A stretch of DNA of 64,000 nt from Rebecca billardiae RCC1528 (Eukaryota > Haptophyta). The stretch covers positions 1,302,001 through 1,366,000 of the forward strand of contig OZ251232.1 of assembly GCA_965240325.2 (NCBI GenBank). Reading direction: 5' to 3'. Position 1 is the stretch's first letter. Every line of letters starts with the position of its first letter. Below, in pieces: positions 11,317 to 21,900 of the stretch. The notes below the pieces were generated by a model. It was not told the DNA's origin, made no database searches, and was given only the letters and a program-made list of their open reading frames with translations. The position numbers and the translations under genes are program-made.

Positions 11317-13145
11317 TCAGGGCAGGTCCGCGAGCACAGTCATTGGTGGCTCCCCAGTCGGCTGCTGCAGGCTGGGCTGCGCGTTCCGCTGCGCGCCCGC
11401 CGCCGCGCGCAGCCGCTGCGCGTTCCGCTGCGCGGCCGCCGCGCGGAGTCGCTGCTGGACGGCGTTGTACCGCGCCCGCGCGTCCGCGGCCAAGCGCGCC
11501 TGGGCGTCACTCGGCGCGGCCGGGCTGCGCCGTGGGCGCGTCGGCACAGTGCGCGGCCGCGCTCGAGCGCCGCTCAGCGGAGGCGCCGGCCGGGCGGGCG
11601 CCGTGCCGGCCGGCGGCCCTGCCCAGGCCTCGCCCTTCACGATGGTGAAGTGATAGCGGTCCAGGTGATCAATGCCGCCAAACCACTTGACGCGACCGCC
11701 AGCCAGCAGGGCGCGCGAGGCGGCGGCACGCGTCGCGTTGCGCGTTGTGCGCGGCTCGGCTGCTGCGCTCGCGCGCGGTAGCGTGTCGCCGTGCCGCCCG
11801 GCCGCGTGCCCTCGCAGCCTGCGGCGGCGGCGCGCGTGGCCCGCGCCGAGCGGCCGCGCGCGCTCCCGCACCGCTTCCGCCTGCGGCATCTTGAGCGGCC
11901 TCAGCAGGCTGAGCGCCGCAGCCTCGCGGTGCAGAAAGGGGGCGTAGTCGCGGTCGAGCGTGTCGAAGAAGACGTGGCCGTTCTGGGCCAGCGTCGCCTT
12001 GAAGCGCGGCCCGTCGGAGATGTTGGTGTCGTCGAAGACCGCCAGCGCCACCTGCGGGGCAGCAGCGCCCGGCCGCGGGCGGGTGCGCGGTGGAGGGCGG
12101 GCAGGGCGGCAGCTGAGGAGGGCGCGGCCCGCACGAGCGCGCGCGCGCACACCGCGCAGTGCCCGCACGCGCGCTCCGCGCCCCGCTGAGCCAGGCACCA
12201 CGCATGGCAGCCGCGCGCGCCGCGTGCACACACGCACGCCCGGCGGGGCGGTGTGGGCGCTGCTGTCGGTGGGGGCACGCCGGGCTGTCGCGCTGGGCTG
12301 TCGTGTGCGCGCCGCGCGCCCCGTCCTACTGAGCCGCGGACGACGAGGCGGCGGCCGCCACAGACGCGAGCGAGCGTGGCCGCGCGCCCCGTCCTGCTAC
12401 TCACCTTGTCCTGAATCTTGACATAGGTGCCGTAAGCGCCGAGCCGCTTCTCGCCGTCGAAGATGACCATGGTGCGCGCGCGCTCGGCGGGGGTGAGCGC
12501 CGCCACGAGCTGGGGCACGAGCACCGCGCCGTCGCCCTCGAGCAGCCGGACGCCGGGCGCCATCTCGCGCAGCGCGTTGGTCGGGCCGTCAAGCGGCAAG
12601 AACTCAACTGACGTGACTCGCAGGCCGTGCAGCCAGTACATGTACGCGGAGAGGCCGCCGAAGCGGCCCTCCTCGATGATGTGGTCGACGCCGGCGAGGC
12701 GCGCGGCGGTGATCACCGCGAGGATCTTCGTCGGCCGCATGTCCGAGAAGAGGCAGCGCTGGCCCGAGAAGCAGCGGCAGGTGTTGTCGGAGCGCACGCA
12801 CGACGACTCGACCTTGGCGAGGTGCGCGCACTTCTGCCAGCCGTCGGGGTTGAGCGAGGAGGACATGTCGCCGCGGACGTGGTAGCACCAGCAGTCGAAC
12901 TTCATCTCGCACCCCTCGGTCGCGGGCACCCAGTTCCGGTGCACGTCCTTTGTGAGCTGCGAGACGCTCGGGTAGAGGTAGCGGAGGAGCGTCGCGTTCT
13001 CCGCGGACGCGCGCGCCATGAGGGAGGAGAAGGCCGCGCTGGTGGCCGGCGCGGGGGCGCGCCCGACGGGCGGCGGCTCCACCGCGCGCGTCGGGCACAA
13101 CGCCGCCAGCAGCGCGCCCACGACCACGGACGACGCGCGGAGCAT
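11317..13145 (-). CDS. Secreted Cys-rich protein with a methyltransferase-like fold, two exons, about 491 aa
   Basis: Inferred exons 13145-12405 and 12051-11317. The donor is AAG/GTGAGT, the acceptor CCGCAG, phase 0. Residues 1-21 form a cleavable signal peptide ending TRA. A Cys-rich segment follows (CEMKFDCWCYHV, CAHLAKVESSC, CRCFSGQRCLF), suggesting disulfides. Then comes a Rossmann-like core: GVDHIIEEGRFGGLSAYMYW resembles a SAM-binding motif I region, VTSVEFLPLDG an acidic loop, and TMVIFDGEKR plus VALAVFDDTN later strands that the intron separates. The tail is Ala/Arg/Gln-rich and probably disordered. Sequence suggests a lumenal or extracellular methyltransferase-fold domain, but no family is certain and activity is unproven. 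Confidence 0.7.
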
Positions 13146-13300
13146 GGCGGCCTTGTGCTCCCCCGCGGCGTTGGCGTCCCCGGAGCCCCGCTCTCGGGTC
13201 CGGCCGGGCCGGGGGCTCGAAAGGGCAAGATTTGGACTGAGAAGGCGCCAAGGCGGTGCGGTGAGCTGAGGACCAAGGCCAGGCGCTCCGCCAGGCGGCC
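13146..13300. promoter_or_regulatory. Short divergent promoter interval (secreted protein / lipin)
   Basis: Only 155 bp separate two divergent ATG codons, at 13145 (minus) and 13301 (plus). Both promoters must fit here or overlap the 5' ends of the genes. No TATA-like box is visible. Confidence 0.4.
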
Positions 13301-14332
13301 ATGTTTTCTCGGTCGTCGGCGGCGCCGGGGTGGGCGCAGGACATCCTCGCCATCCGGCACGCGGACGGGAGCATCCGCTCGACCGAGTGGTACGCGTGCT
13401 GGCAGGCGGGCCTCGGCGACGTCGACGTGTACGTCCGCGCCGCGGCCGGCGGCTCGCGCCGGCTGCTCTCGAGCGCGCGGATGCGCGGCAACACCGAGGG
13501 CGAGCCCGTGCGGTTCGTGGGCGAGGGCAGCGGCGCCGAGAGGCTGCGATCGCCGCCGGGCCTCCTCGAGCGCGAGTTCCGCGCCGGCACGCTCACCACC
13601 GGCCGCTCGATCGTCGAGTTCGTGCCCGTGGTCCCCGCGGCGGCGGCGGGCGCGGGCGCGGCAGCCATGATGCCCAAGGAGGCGCCGCCGATTGTGGGCG
13701 CGCGCGCGCGCGACCCGACGCGCGACGTGCTCGAGGCGAGCCTGTACATCTGGCCGGCGAGTGCGCAGCTGTGCATCTGCGACATCGACGGCACGATCAC
13801 CAAGTCCGACATCGGCGGGCACGTCTCCTCGTTCACGCAGCTCAGCCACGCGCACCTCGGCGTGTGCGAGGTGTTGGCCGCGATCCGCGCGCGCGGCTAC
13901 TTCCTGGTGTACGTGTCGGCGCGGCCGTTCTCCGGCGCCGTGGGGATCAAGCGCACGCGCTTCCTCCTCTTCAACATCACAAAGGACCCGCTCTCGCCCT
14001 GCCGCCCGCCACTCGGCCCGATCTTTACCTCGCAGGTGAGCGCGCAGCAGCGGCGCGCGTGTGCCCGCGCGCAACGGCTCGCTCGCATGGTCCGGGCGCA
14101 AGGGCTCGCATGGTCCGGGCGCGCCGGGCGGCGCAGATGCGCCGCGCTGCAGCCTGCCCGGCTGCGTGCTCGGGCGGCGAGCGCGTGCGCCCCGAAGCGA
14201 GTGCCGCGCACCCGCCGCGCCGCCGCGCCGCTCACCCCGCGCTCCCTCTTCCCTCACACTCCCCACCGGTTGGGGCCGCGCCCTTGTCGCCGCTCTCGCT
14301 GCGTGTGTGTGCGCGTGAACGCGCGCGCGGCA

Positions 14333-14363
<31 letters not shown>

Positions 14364-16325
14364 CGGCAGCACGGGACGCTGACGGCCCTCCGGCACGAGC
14401 TGAGCGGCAGCGCGAAGGCGGGCAAGATCGCGAGGATGGAGACCATCCGAGCACTCTTCTCAGCGTCAGGCACGCCGACGGCGCCGCCGCCCGACCCGAG
14501 CGGCCTCGGCTTCGATCAGGCGGCCGCCGAGCCGGCGCACGGCTCGGCCGCCGAGCAGCCGCAGCCAGCGGACGTCGGCGGGCTGTACGCGGGCTTCGGC
14601 AATCGCATGAAGGACGTGCAGGCGTACCAGGCGGTCGGGATCCCGTCGGCGCGCATCTTCTTTGTGAGCGCACACGGGGAGGTTCGCACGGCGCACGAGC
14701 TGAGCGAGCAGCAGCAGCACTCGGGAGGGGCGGGCAGCAGCGGCTCGGGCGCGCCCAGCCCCTCCCGAGCCGCGCCCAGCCCGGCGGGGCTCTCGTCAGC
14801 GGGCTCCGGCAGCGGCCGCTTCGGCGGCGGGCGCTTCTCGCCCTCGCGCATGCGGCCGACGATGCGCGCGACGGTCGAAGGCCGCAGCGGCGCGCGCGGC
14901 TCACAGCACGCGCAGCCGCCGGAGAGTCCGGGAGGCGTGGAGCTGCTGCCGATGGGCGGCGGCGGCAGCGGCGGCTCCGCGGGCGGCGGCCATGCGTCCA
15001 CCATGCCGTTCCTGCCGCTCTTCAGGCGCGGCAACAGCGTGGGCGCCGTCTCGGTCGGCTCGGGCAACTCGAGCGGCGCGCAGAGCGGCCCGCCCAGCCA
15101 TCCAAGCAGCGGCCTCGGCAGTATCAGCACATCGCCCTCGCCCTCGCCGTGGAAGGCGACAGGGGAGGAGGAGGCAGCGGGCGGCGCGGCCGGCGCGGCC
15201 GGCGCGGCCGGCGCGGCGGACAAGCCGCCGCGCGCGCCGACGCTCTGGCGCCCAGCCTCGGGCTCGGACGCGCTCGCGCCGCCGCCGCCTCCGAGCCACG
15301 CCGGCATCCTCGGCAAGGCTCGCACACCCGAGCCGGCGCGGCCGCACGCCAGCACGATGGGCGAGCTGCCCACGGTGCCAGCGCACCCGCTGATGCTCGA
15401 AGAGGGCGCGGGCGGCGAGCACCCGCCGCCGCCGCTCGTCTCGATGCGCTCGCGATCGTCGGGCCTCACGAGCCTGAGCGACCGGAGCGACGAGCCGCCG
15501 CCGCGGCGCGAGCGAGCAATCAGACGCCCACCGCTCTCGGTCTCGCCGCCGCCGAGCTCGCGAGAGGCGTGCGCGCGCCCGGTCTCCGGCGCCGCCAGCA
15601 CGGCCGGTGCGGCCGGCGGCGGCGGCGCGCACGCCGCCGCGCCGGTCGGCCTGCGCTCGTTCCGCTCGTTCAAGCGCGAGGGCACGATGGACGCCCTCTT
15701 CCCGCTGTGCTGCGCGCTCGCCGTGCACGAGCACGCGTGCTCGCAGCTGTCCGTGCCGCCCGAGCTGCGCGCGTTCGTGCTGCCGCAGCAGCAGCTGGCG
15801 CCGGCGCCGCCGCACGGGAAGCACGACAGCGCCGCCCCCCCGGCGGCGGACCCGGCGCGAGAGCACACGCTCACCGAGCCGGCCGCCGCGGCCGGCGGCG
15901 GCACGGCCGGCACCGCGGCGGGCCGCGACGCGCCGCGCGCGCGCGCGCGGCTGGCGCCGCGCGGGCTCGATCTCGACCTGGGCGACGAGGGCGGCGCCGA
16001 CGACGAGCCGCCGCCGCCGCTGCTCCGGGTGGGCGGCAGCAGCAGCCTCCACGCATTCCCCGGTGGCAGCTCCATCTCCACCATCAGCGCGGGCGACCTG
16101 GACCACCTCGCCGTCCCGGCGGTTGGGGCAGGGGATGACCGCCCCGGCGCCATCACCCCGAGCCGGCTGCAGCGGCCGAGCCTCGAGGCGCGCGCGGGCG
16201 TGCTGCGCAAGACGCAGAGCACGCGGAACGCGCTCGCGCCCGTCGGCGTGGTCGTGCCTCCGGACCAGCCGCCCGCACCGCTGCCTGTGCCGGCGTCGTC
16301 CGCATCGGCATCATCGTCGTCCTGA
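13301..16325 (+). CDS. Lipin-type phosphatidate phosphatase (Mg2+-dependent), two exons, about 896 aa
   Basis: Converts phosphatidate to diacylglycerol, the committed step to storage lipid and phospholipids. Exons inferred: 13301-14035 and 14370-16325 (donor CAG/GTGAGC, acceptor GGCAG, phase 0). The N-terminus (about residues 10-55, DILAIRHADGSIRSTEW) resembles the N-LIP domain. The C-LIP catalytic domain starts near residue 155. Its HAD nucleophile motif is D161-I-D-G-T165, followed by ITKSD, with YFLVYVSARPFSG as a later strand. Exon 2 supplies HGTLTALRHELSG and LYAGFGNRMKDVQAYQAVG, matching lipin GNRxxDxxAY. Unlike animal lipins, the two domains are close together and about 520 residues of Ser/Pro/Gly-rich disordered tail follow the catalytic domain. 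The tail may hold regulatory phosphosites; that is inference. Confidence 0.92.
14335..14363. repeat. Intronic (GGCT)n tract
   Basis: About seven tandem GGCT units just upstream of the lipin acceptor site at 14369. It replaces a usual pyrimidine tract. Confidence 0.85.
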
Positions 16326-17086
16326 GAGGACAGAGGCACAGGCAGACGGGCTGATGAGACGGACGATGACCGCCGGACATCCGGCGGTCCGGACGACGAT
16401 GTCGATGACGGCAGACGGAGATGTCAGATGTTAACGGATGTCACGGACGCGGATGAGACAGTCTCCAGGCACTTGCGCCACTACTTGGCAAGTGACTGAG
16501 TAGTTCAATTCCGGGAGTCTAGCAGTGCTACCTTCCGTCGTCGTCGGATACTTTTTATAATTATCGAATGGCGATTACCGGGTTATTATTCTAGTCGTCA
16601 GCACTACCGCCTGATGTCGCTGCTGATATGCTGATCGCGACGATATTCAGCATGCAGCGCATCAGCCGCACTCGTCAGGTTACGCGACTTACAACGGTAG
16701 CATGCCTCAGGCTTCAGGCCCACATGTTTCGCCGCTGCCAGCAGCCAGTAATTCGGTCGGCGCCGCCTCAGCCGGCGCCGTGCCGCATTGCGCCGTCACC
16801 GGTCACCGCCAGTGCCTGACCGCCAGTGGCTGCTTGCCGCTTGAGGATGCGCCGGAGCCCCTGATGATCCGATGACGAGTGTCGCCCGTGCACTTGGCGC
16901 TGACCGACGCGTGAATACGTATCGCCAGTCCGCGCGCCGCCGGACGACATGTCTGCCGCCGCTGCCGAGGCTCCGCCCGAGGCTGCGGCGCGCTGCATCG
17001 AGAATCGCGCACTGCCGCCATGTGCCGATGAGCGGCACGTGCGGCGCATGGCCGACGGGCGCGTCGGCATCGCCCCGAGCCGCTCA
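16326..17086. other. Convergent intergenic region
   Basis: About 760 bp between the lipin stop codon and the ISCA2 stop codon. Reading frames here are short, and those on the minus strand are antisense or downstream of ISCA2. AT-rich near 16550. No gene recognised. Confidence 0.6.
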
Positions 17087-17512
17087 TCACTTCGCCGAGA
17101 ACGACGTGCCGCATCCGCACGACGCCTCGGAGTTTGGGTTCTCGCTGACGACGAACGAGGAGCGGACCATCTCCTGCACGTAGTCCACGGTCGCGCCCCG
17201 CAGGAACTCGAGCGAGAGCGCGTCGACGACGACAGCCGCGCCATCCTGCTCGAAGACGCGGTCTTTCGAGCCCTCCGCCGCCGCCTGATCCACCAGCTTG
17301 AACGTGTACTGGAAGCCCGAGCAGCCGCCGCTGTCCACCGCGACCCGGAGCATCTTTGGCCCGTCCCGCTCGGAGATGTGCCGCAGCTGCTCCACGCAGC
17401 TGGGCGTGATGTGCACGGCTTCGGCGGCGGATGAGCAAAGCGCACGCCCCGCGAGCGCGGCGCGCCCGGCCATTGGCGCGCGCAGCAGGCCACCCAACCT
17501 AAGTGACATCAT
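17087..17512 (-). CDS. ISCA2: Iron-sulfur cluster assembly A-type protein, mitochondrial, 141 aa
   Basis: A-type carrier acting with ISCA1 and IBA57 in late mitochondrial 4Fe-4S cluster assembly. Start chosen at the first ATG pair (MMSLRLGG); the longer frame upstream has only GTG. Residues 1-30 are Arg/Ala/Leu-rich, fitting a mitochondrial presequence. The conserved domain includes LRVAVDSGGCSGFQY with the first cluster Cys, then VFEQDGAAVVVDALSLEFL and VRSSFVVSENPNSEASCGCG with the second Cys pair. The FEQxGA-VVVD and QEMVRSSF-NP signatures are closer to ISCA2 than ISCA1. Length and absence of introns are normal. It diverges from the macro-domain gene at 17700. Confidence 0.93.
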   Translation of the reverse strand: MMSLRLGGLLRAPMAGRAALAGRALCSSAAEAVHITPSCVEQLRHISERDGPKMLRVAVDSGGCSGFQYTFKLVDQAAAEGSKDRVFEQDGAAVVVDALSLEFLRGATVDYVQEMVRSSFVVSENPNSEASCGCGTSFSAK

Positions 17513-17699
17513 GGCGGCGGATGCAGCCGGCGGAGGCCCCGCGCACAGCTCCTTCGCGTCGCGATGCACACCAATGGCTGCTGTAATAGAGCTGTTGTAC
17601 CCACTTACTACTACTTACTTATGGCAAGTGCGGGTAAACCACTTCGCGATACTCTCGTCTCACGTCCCCCGCGTACACACACGGCTCCTTGCGCACGCC

Positions 17700-18578
17700 A
17701 TGTCGGCGCCGGCCGCCGCGGACGCGTCGCTCTCGCTGGCCACGCGGCTCGCGCGCTACGTGCGCCTCTCGCCCTACTCCGTCCTCGGCAGCCAGCTCAC
17801 CACCGACCGGCGCATGGAGATGCGCGCCGAGCACCCGCCGCCGAGCTGCCTCTTCGTCGACCCTGCTGGACTGCCCTTCATCCAGGAGCTCGGCCCGAGC
17901 CTGGCCGCGGGCGCGGCCGGCGCAATCTACGACTTCCTCGGGATTCGCTCGGACGAGGCCTTCCCCGACGACGTGCGCGCGCACGTAACCGACACGGGCC
18001 GCGCGCGGTGGCACACGTACACTGTCGAGACAGAGGGCGTGGCCGTGACGCGCAACTGCTGCCACGTGGTCGGGCCCAACTTCGCGGAGCTGTACGGGCC
18101 CTCGCCGTTCCCCGACGAGGACGGCGTCGTCGACGACCCGGACATCGACGCGCAGCGCCGCGAGGCCGAGGCGCACCTGACCGCGTGCTACGCGGCCGTG
18201 CTCATCGAATTCCGGCGGAGTGGCCTCCACCACCTCCGGCTGCTGCCGATCTCCGGCGGGATCTTCGCGGGCAAGTTCCGCGGGGAGATCTACGGGCTCA
18301 CGTTCCGCGCGCTGGCGCGCGCGCTGCGCGCGCTGGACGAGGACACGGCCGCCGCGATCCTGCGCGGCGGCGGCGGCGCCGCTGCCGCCGGGGCAAGCGG
18401 CGGCGCGGCGGCGGCCACCCAGGCGCCGCCGTCGGGTCCGCTGATCGAGATGTGCGTCTTCGAGGAGGCGCAGCTCGGCGCGTTCGAGCAGGCGATGGCC
18501 GCAGAGCTCGGGCCGCTCGCCGCCGTCGCGCCCGCCGCGCCAGACCCCTCGGCGCCGGCGGGCGGCAGGGGCGGCTAG
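17700..18578 (+). CDS. Macro-domain-like protein, 292 aa
   Basis: Single exon; the ATG at 17700 begins MSAPAAADASLSLATRL. The central part has the order of a macro domain. NCCHVVGPNF (about 118-127) matches the N-x-x-G/VGP strand. The helix HLTACYAAVLIEF comes next, then LRLLPISGGIFAGKF (about 178-192), matching the phosphate-binding I-S-x-G-I-F-G loop of ADP-ribose-binding macro domains. The final helix LTFRALARALRAL also fits. The C-terminus is an Ala/Gly-rich linker and a short helix. Macro domains bind or hydrolyse ADP-ribose derivatives; the activity here is not established. Its start is about 190 bp from the ISCA2 start on the other strand. Confidence 0.65.
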   Translation: MSAPAAADASLSLATRLARYVRLSPYSVLGSQLTTDRRMEMRAEHPPPSCLFVDPAGLPFIQELGPSLAAGAAGAIYDFLGIRSDEAFPDDVRAHVTDTGRARWHTYTVETEGVAVTRNCCHVVGPNFAELYGPSPFPDEDGVVDDPDIDAQRREAEAHLTACYAAVLIEFRRSGLHHLRLLPISGGIFAGKFRGEIYGLTFRALARALRALDEDTAAAILRGGGGAAAAGASGGAAAATQAPPSGPLIEMCVFEEAQLGAFEQAMAAELGPLAAVAPAAPDPSAPAGGRGG

Positions 18579-18950
18579 GGCTCACTGCCCCGAGCAGGCT
18601 TCGATGGTTAGCATCGAGCGGCCTGCCGGCTGCACACACTGGCCCAGGCCGAGTGTGCAGTGCAGGGGCATGTGCGGCGTGACGCGGCTGATGGTAGCAG
18701 CAGCCGCTACGGCGCCGCTCCTGTCCGTCGCGGATCCCGTAATCGCGTGCGCGAGCGGCGGATGACCGTTGTGCGGTGACGAATGCGCGCGCGCGTGGTG
18801 CCGCACCGTGGTGCGCCACTGCGCGCTTCGGATATCGGTGATGATACACTGACGAGTGACTGCACTGCTATATATACGTACGATACGCCGCGTGCCGTGA
18901 TGCATTCGTCTGCGCTGCTATATCGTTCTATCATATATCGCGTCGTCAGA
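18579..18950. other. Convergent intergenic region
   Basis: About 370 bp between the macro-domain gene and the 3' end of the giant minus-strand gene. AT-rich near 18870-18950. No gene recognised. Confidence 0.6.
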
Positions 18951-21900
18951 TCAATCCACCGGCCACCGCGGGCTGCCGCCAGCCACGGGCGAGGCACCGC
19001 TTGCGGAGCCACCCGACGGCGATGAGCCGCCCCCCGACTCGGAGCGCCGCCTGCGCTGCGCGCGCCGCTCCGCGAGCGCGTCCTTCTGCTGCTTGAGCCG
19101 CAGCCGCTCCATCTCGATCCAGCGCGCCGGGTCGGCCGTCGCAGCCGCCCCTCGTGCCGCGCTCGGGCGTTCGAGTGCGTCGTCCGGGCCGGGAGGCGGG
19201 TCGGAGACGGAGAGCGTGGGTGAACTGTGCGCCGTGCGCATGCGTGGCGGGCGCGCGGCCGGCGGCGCCGCGCCGCCGGCTGGGGGGTCGGGCACGGTCG
19301 GCGGCGGTGGCGCGTCAGCGCGTGCCTCGGCCGAGCGCGCGTCCGCATCGTCCGCGCGGGGCATGCCGCCACCGCCGCCGCCGTCCGCGGGCGCGCGCGG
19401 CGGCGGCTGCCGCGCCGAGCGCGGCTGGCAGTGCGCTGTGGACGACGGCGGCTGCTCGCCCGAGCGCGCCTCGCGCTCGACAAACGGCCGGACGCGCGCG
19501 CCGTCCTCCGCGGCGCTGAGCCACTCGTCTTCGTCCGAGTCCGCGCCGTCATAGCTCACCTTGAACTCCGGCGGCGCGCCCGCGCGCGCGGCGGCGCGGC
19601 GCGAGAGCACGCGCGCGTGCCGCCACGCGTCGGCGTCCTCCGCACGCGCGGCCTCGTCGTCCGCGCGGCAGACAAGCACGCGCGCGCCAGGCGCAAGCTG
19701 AGACCAGACCACAGCGCGCACACCCGCACCGCCGGCGGCGGCGGCGGCGGCGGCCTCGGGCGGCGCGGCGGTGCGCGGCGGCGCGCGTGCCGCCGCCGGC
19801 TCGCCAACGGGAGCGGCGGGGCGCGGCGGCGGCGAGGGCTCTCGCGGCGGCGGGCCGGCGCGCGCCGCCGCGTGCGGCCACGCAGGCTGCTGCGGCGCGG
19901 GCTGCGGCTGCTGCGGCGCCGGCGTCGGCGGCGTCGGCTGCGGCGGCGTCGGCGGCGTCAGCTGCTCGGCGTTGGCCGACGCAAGCGGCACCGCGGCGTC
20001 GTGCGGCGTCGGCGGCGGCGCAATCTCGGGCACAACCTCGGGCGCAATCTCGCGCGCAATCTCGCGCGCAATCTCGGGCGCAATCTCGGGCGCAATCTCG
20101 GGCTCCGACCTGGCCGCCGTGGGCTGCTGCTGCGGCGGCGCGGTGGGCAGCTCCGGCAGCGGCTCGAGGGACGCGAGGGAGATGCGACCTCTCGAAGAGG
20201 AGCGCGCGGGCGGCGCCGGCCGGCCGGCCGAGCGCGCGCCCGGCCGTCCGCCCGAGCGCGGCGGCTGCGCGGGTGGGAAGGCTGTGGGAAAGAGTCCTTC
20301 CGCGTAGGCTCCGAATGGATCGACTCCGGAAGAGTCCGGGGGGCCGCCGGCGGAGGCGCGCGCGCCGCTGCCGCGGTGGCGCGCGCCGCGTCGGCCGAGC
20401 GCGCCGCCGCCGCCGCCGCCGGCCTCCTCCTCCTCCTCCTCGTCCTCATCGCCCCCCGACTTGGCCCAGAGCAGGCTGGGCGGCGCCGCGCCGTGCGTGC
20501 CGACGGCCGGCCGCGGACGCGCCGGCGGCTGCGCGCTGCCAGGGCCGGCGGTGGCGTCGGCGTGCCTCGCGCCCTCGGCCGCGCCCGCGGCGCCGCCCGT
20601 CGGCGTTCCAACGCCACCGCCGCCCCCCGCGCCCAGCCGAAACACCGCCACCTGCGACGAGGGCGGGTGCGCGAAGCGGTGGAGGCTGGCCGCGTCGTCG
20701 GCGGCGCCGTCCGCGTCGGCGGCGGCGTGCGCGGCCGCGCGCGCGCGCTCGGCGGCGCCCGCGCCGCCGCCGCTCGACGCGAGCGCGGAGACGGTTCGGC
20801 GCTGCGCGAGCGAGCGCGACTCGGCCGCGGCCATCTCCTCCTCCGCGCGGCGCAGCTTACTCATGTGAGTATCGTCCCCGAGCGGGCGCATGCCGGCCAG
20901 CTTGAGTCGAAGTGCCTGCGCCGCCGCGTGCAGCGCCGCCGCCGAGCACGGCAGCGCAAGCCGCGCGGGCGCGGGCTCGGGCGCGGGCGGCGCGTGCGGC
21001 TGGGCTGCCGGCTCGGCGCCGTCCGCGCCGCGCGCACCGCCGCCGTGCTCGCGCGCCTGCTCCTCCTCCTCGTCCGTCGCGAACCGCCCGTACTGCGAGA
21101 GCGGCGAGTCTGAAGGCGTGACATGCACGACGCCGTAACAGCCAGCGTAACAGCCGGCGGTCGGGCGCGCGGCGGCGGCGGCGGCGGCGGCGGGGCTGCG
21201 GCCGTCTGCGGAGGCGGCGGTGCCGGCCGCGCCGAGGCCGCGCCGCGCGCGCAGCTCGTAGAGCCACACGCCCGGCGCGCGCACGGCCACGCGCACGCAC
21301 GCGCCCGGCGGCAGCAGCGCCGTGCGCACCGCCGCGGGCTGCGCGGTGTGTAGCAGCAGGGCCACCTGCGCGCGCGTGTGCGGGACTGCCGCGCGCACGC
21401 CGCCGCGCAGCTGGGTGAAGCGCACGCTCGCGACGGCGCCGCTGCCGCCGGGCGGCGGCGAGGGCGCCGCTGCCGCGCCCACGCCGGCACCCGCCATCCC
21501 TGCCTGCCACGCATCCGCCAACGCCGCGCCGCCGCCCTGCTGCTGCTGCTGCTGCTGCTGCTGCGACCGCGGCACGCCCTCGCCCCAGGAGGCGGCCTTG
21601 CTCGCCGCGCCGGCGTCGGCGGCGAAGCACAGCACGGCGGAGGAGGGTACGGTATGGAACGCCACCGCCTCCGCGCGCCTCGGCGCCGCCGCGCCCGCCG
21701 ACGCCCCCGTCGTCGACTGCGCCGCCGCGCGCGACCGGCTGGCAGCGAGCGCTCGCGCCCAACTGTCATCGTCGGCACCGCCGTCGCCGCCGCCGCCGCC
21801 GCCGTCGGCGCCGTCCGGCGCGGCGCCGTCGGCCTCGGCGGCGGCGCCGGCGGCGCGCAGCTCGGCGGTGGCGTCGATCGCGTGCGCCAGAGGCGCCGCG

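Noticed and set aside
19227-21113. Very long Arg-rich frames on the plus strand opposite the giant gene (also 23592-26888 and 21991-24828)
   Set aside because: In DNA this GC-rich, antisense frames stay open by chance. They have Arg/Ala-rich noise composition and no motif, while the minus-strand frame has ordered islands and peptide repeats.
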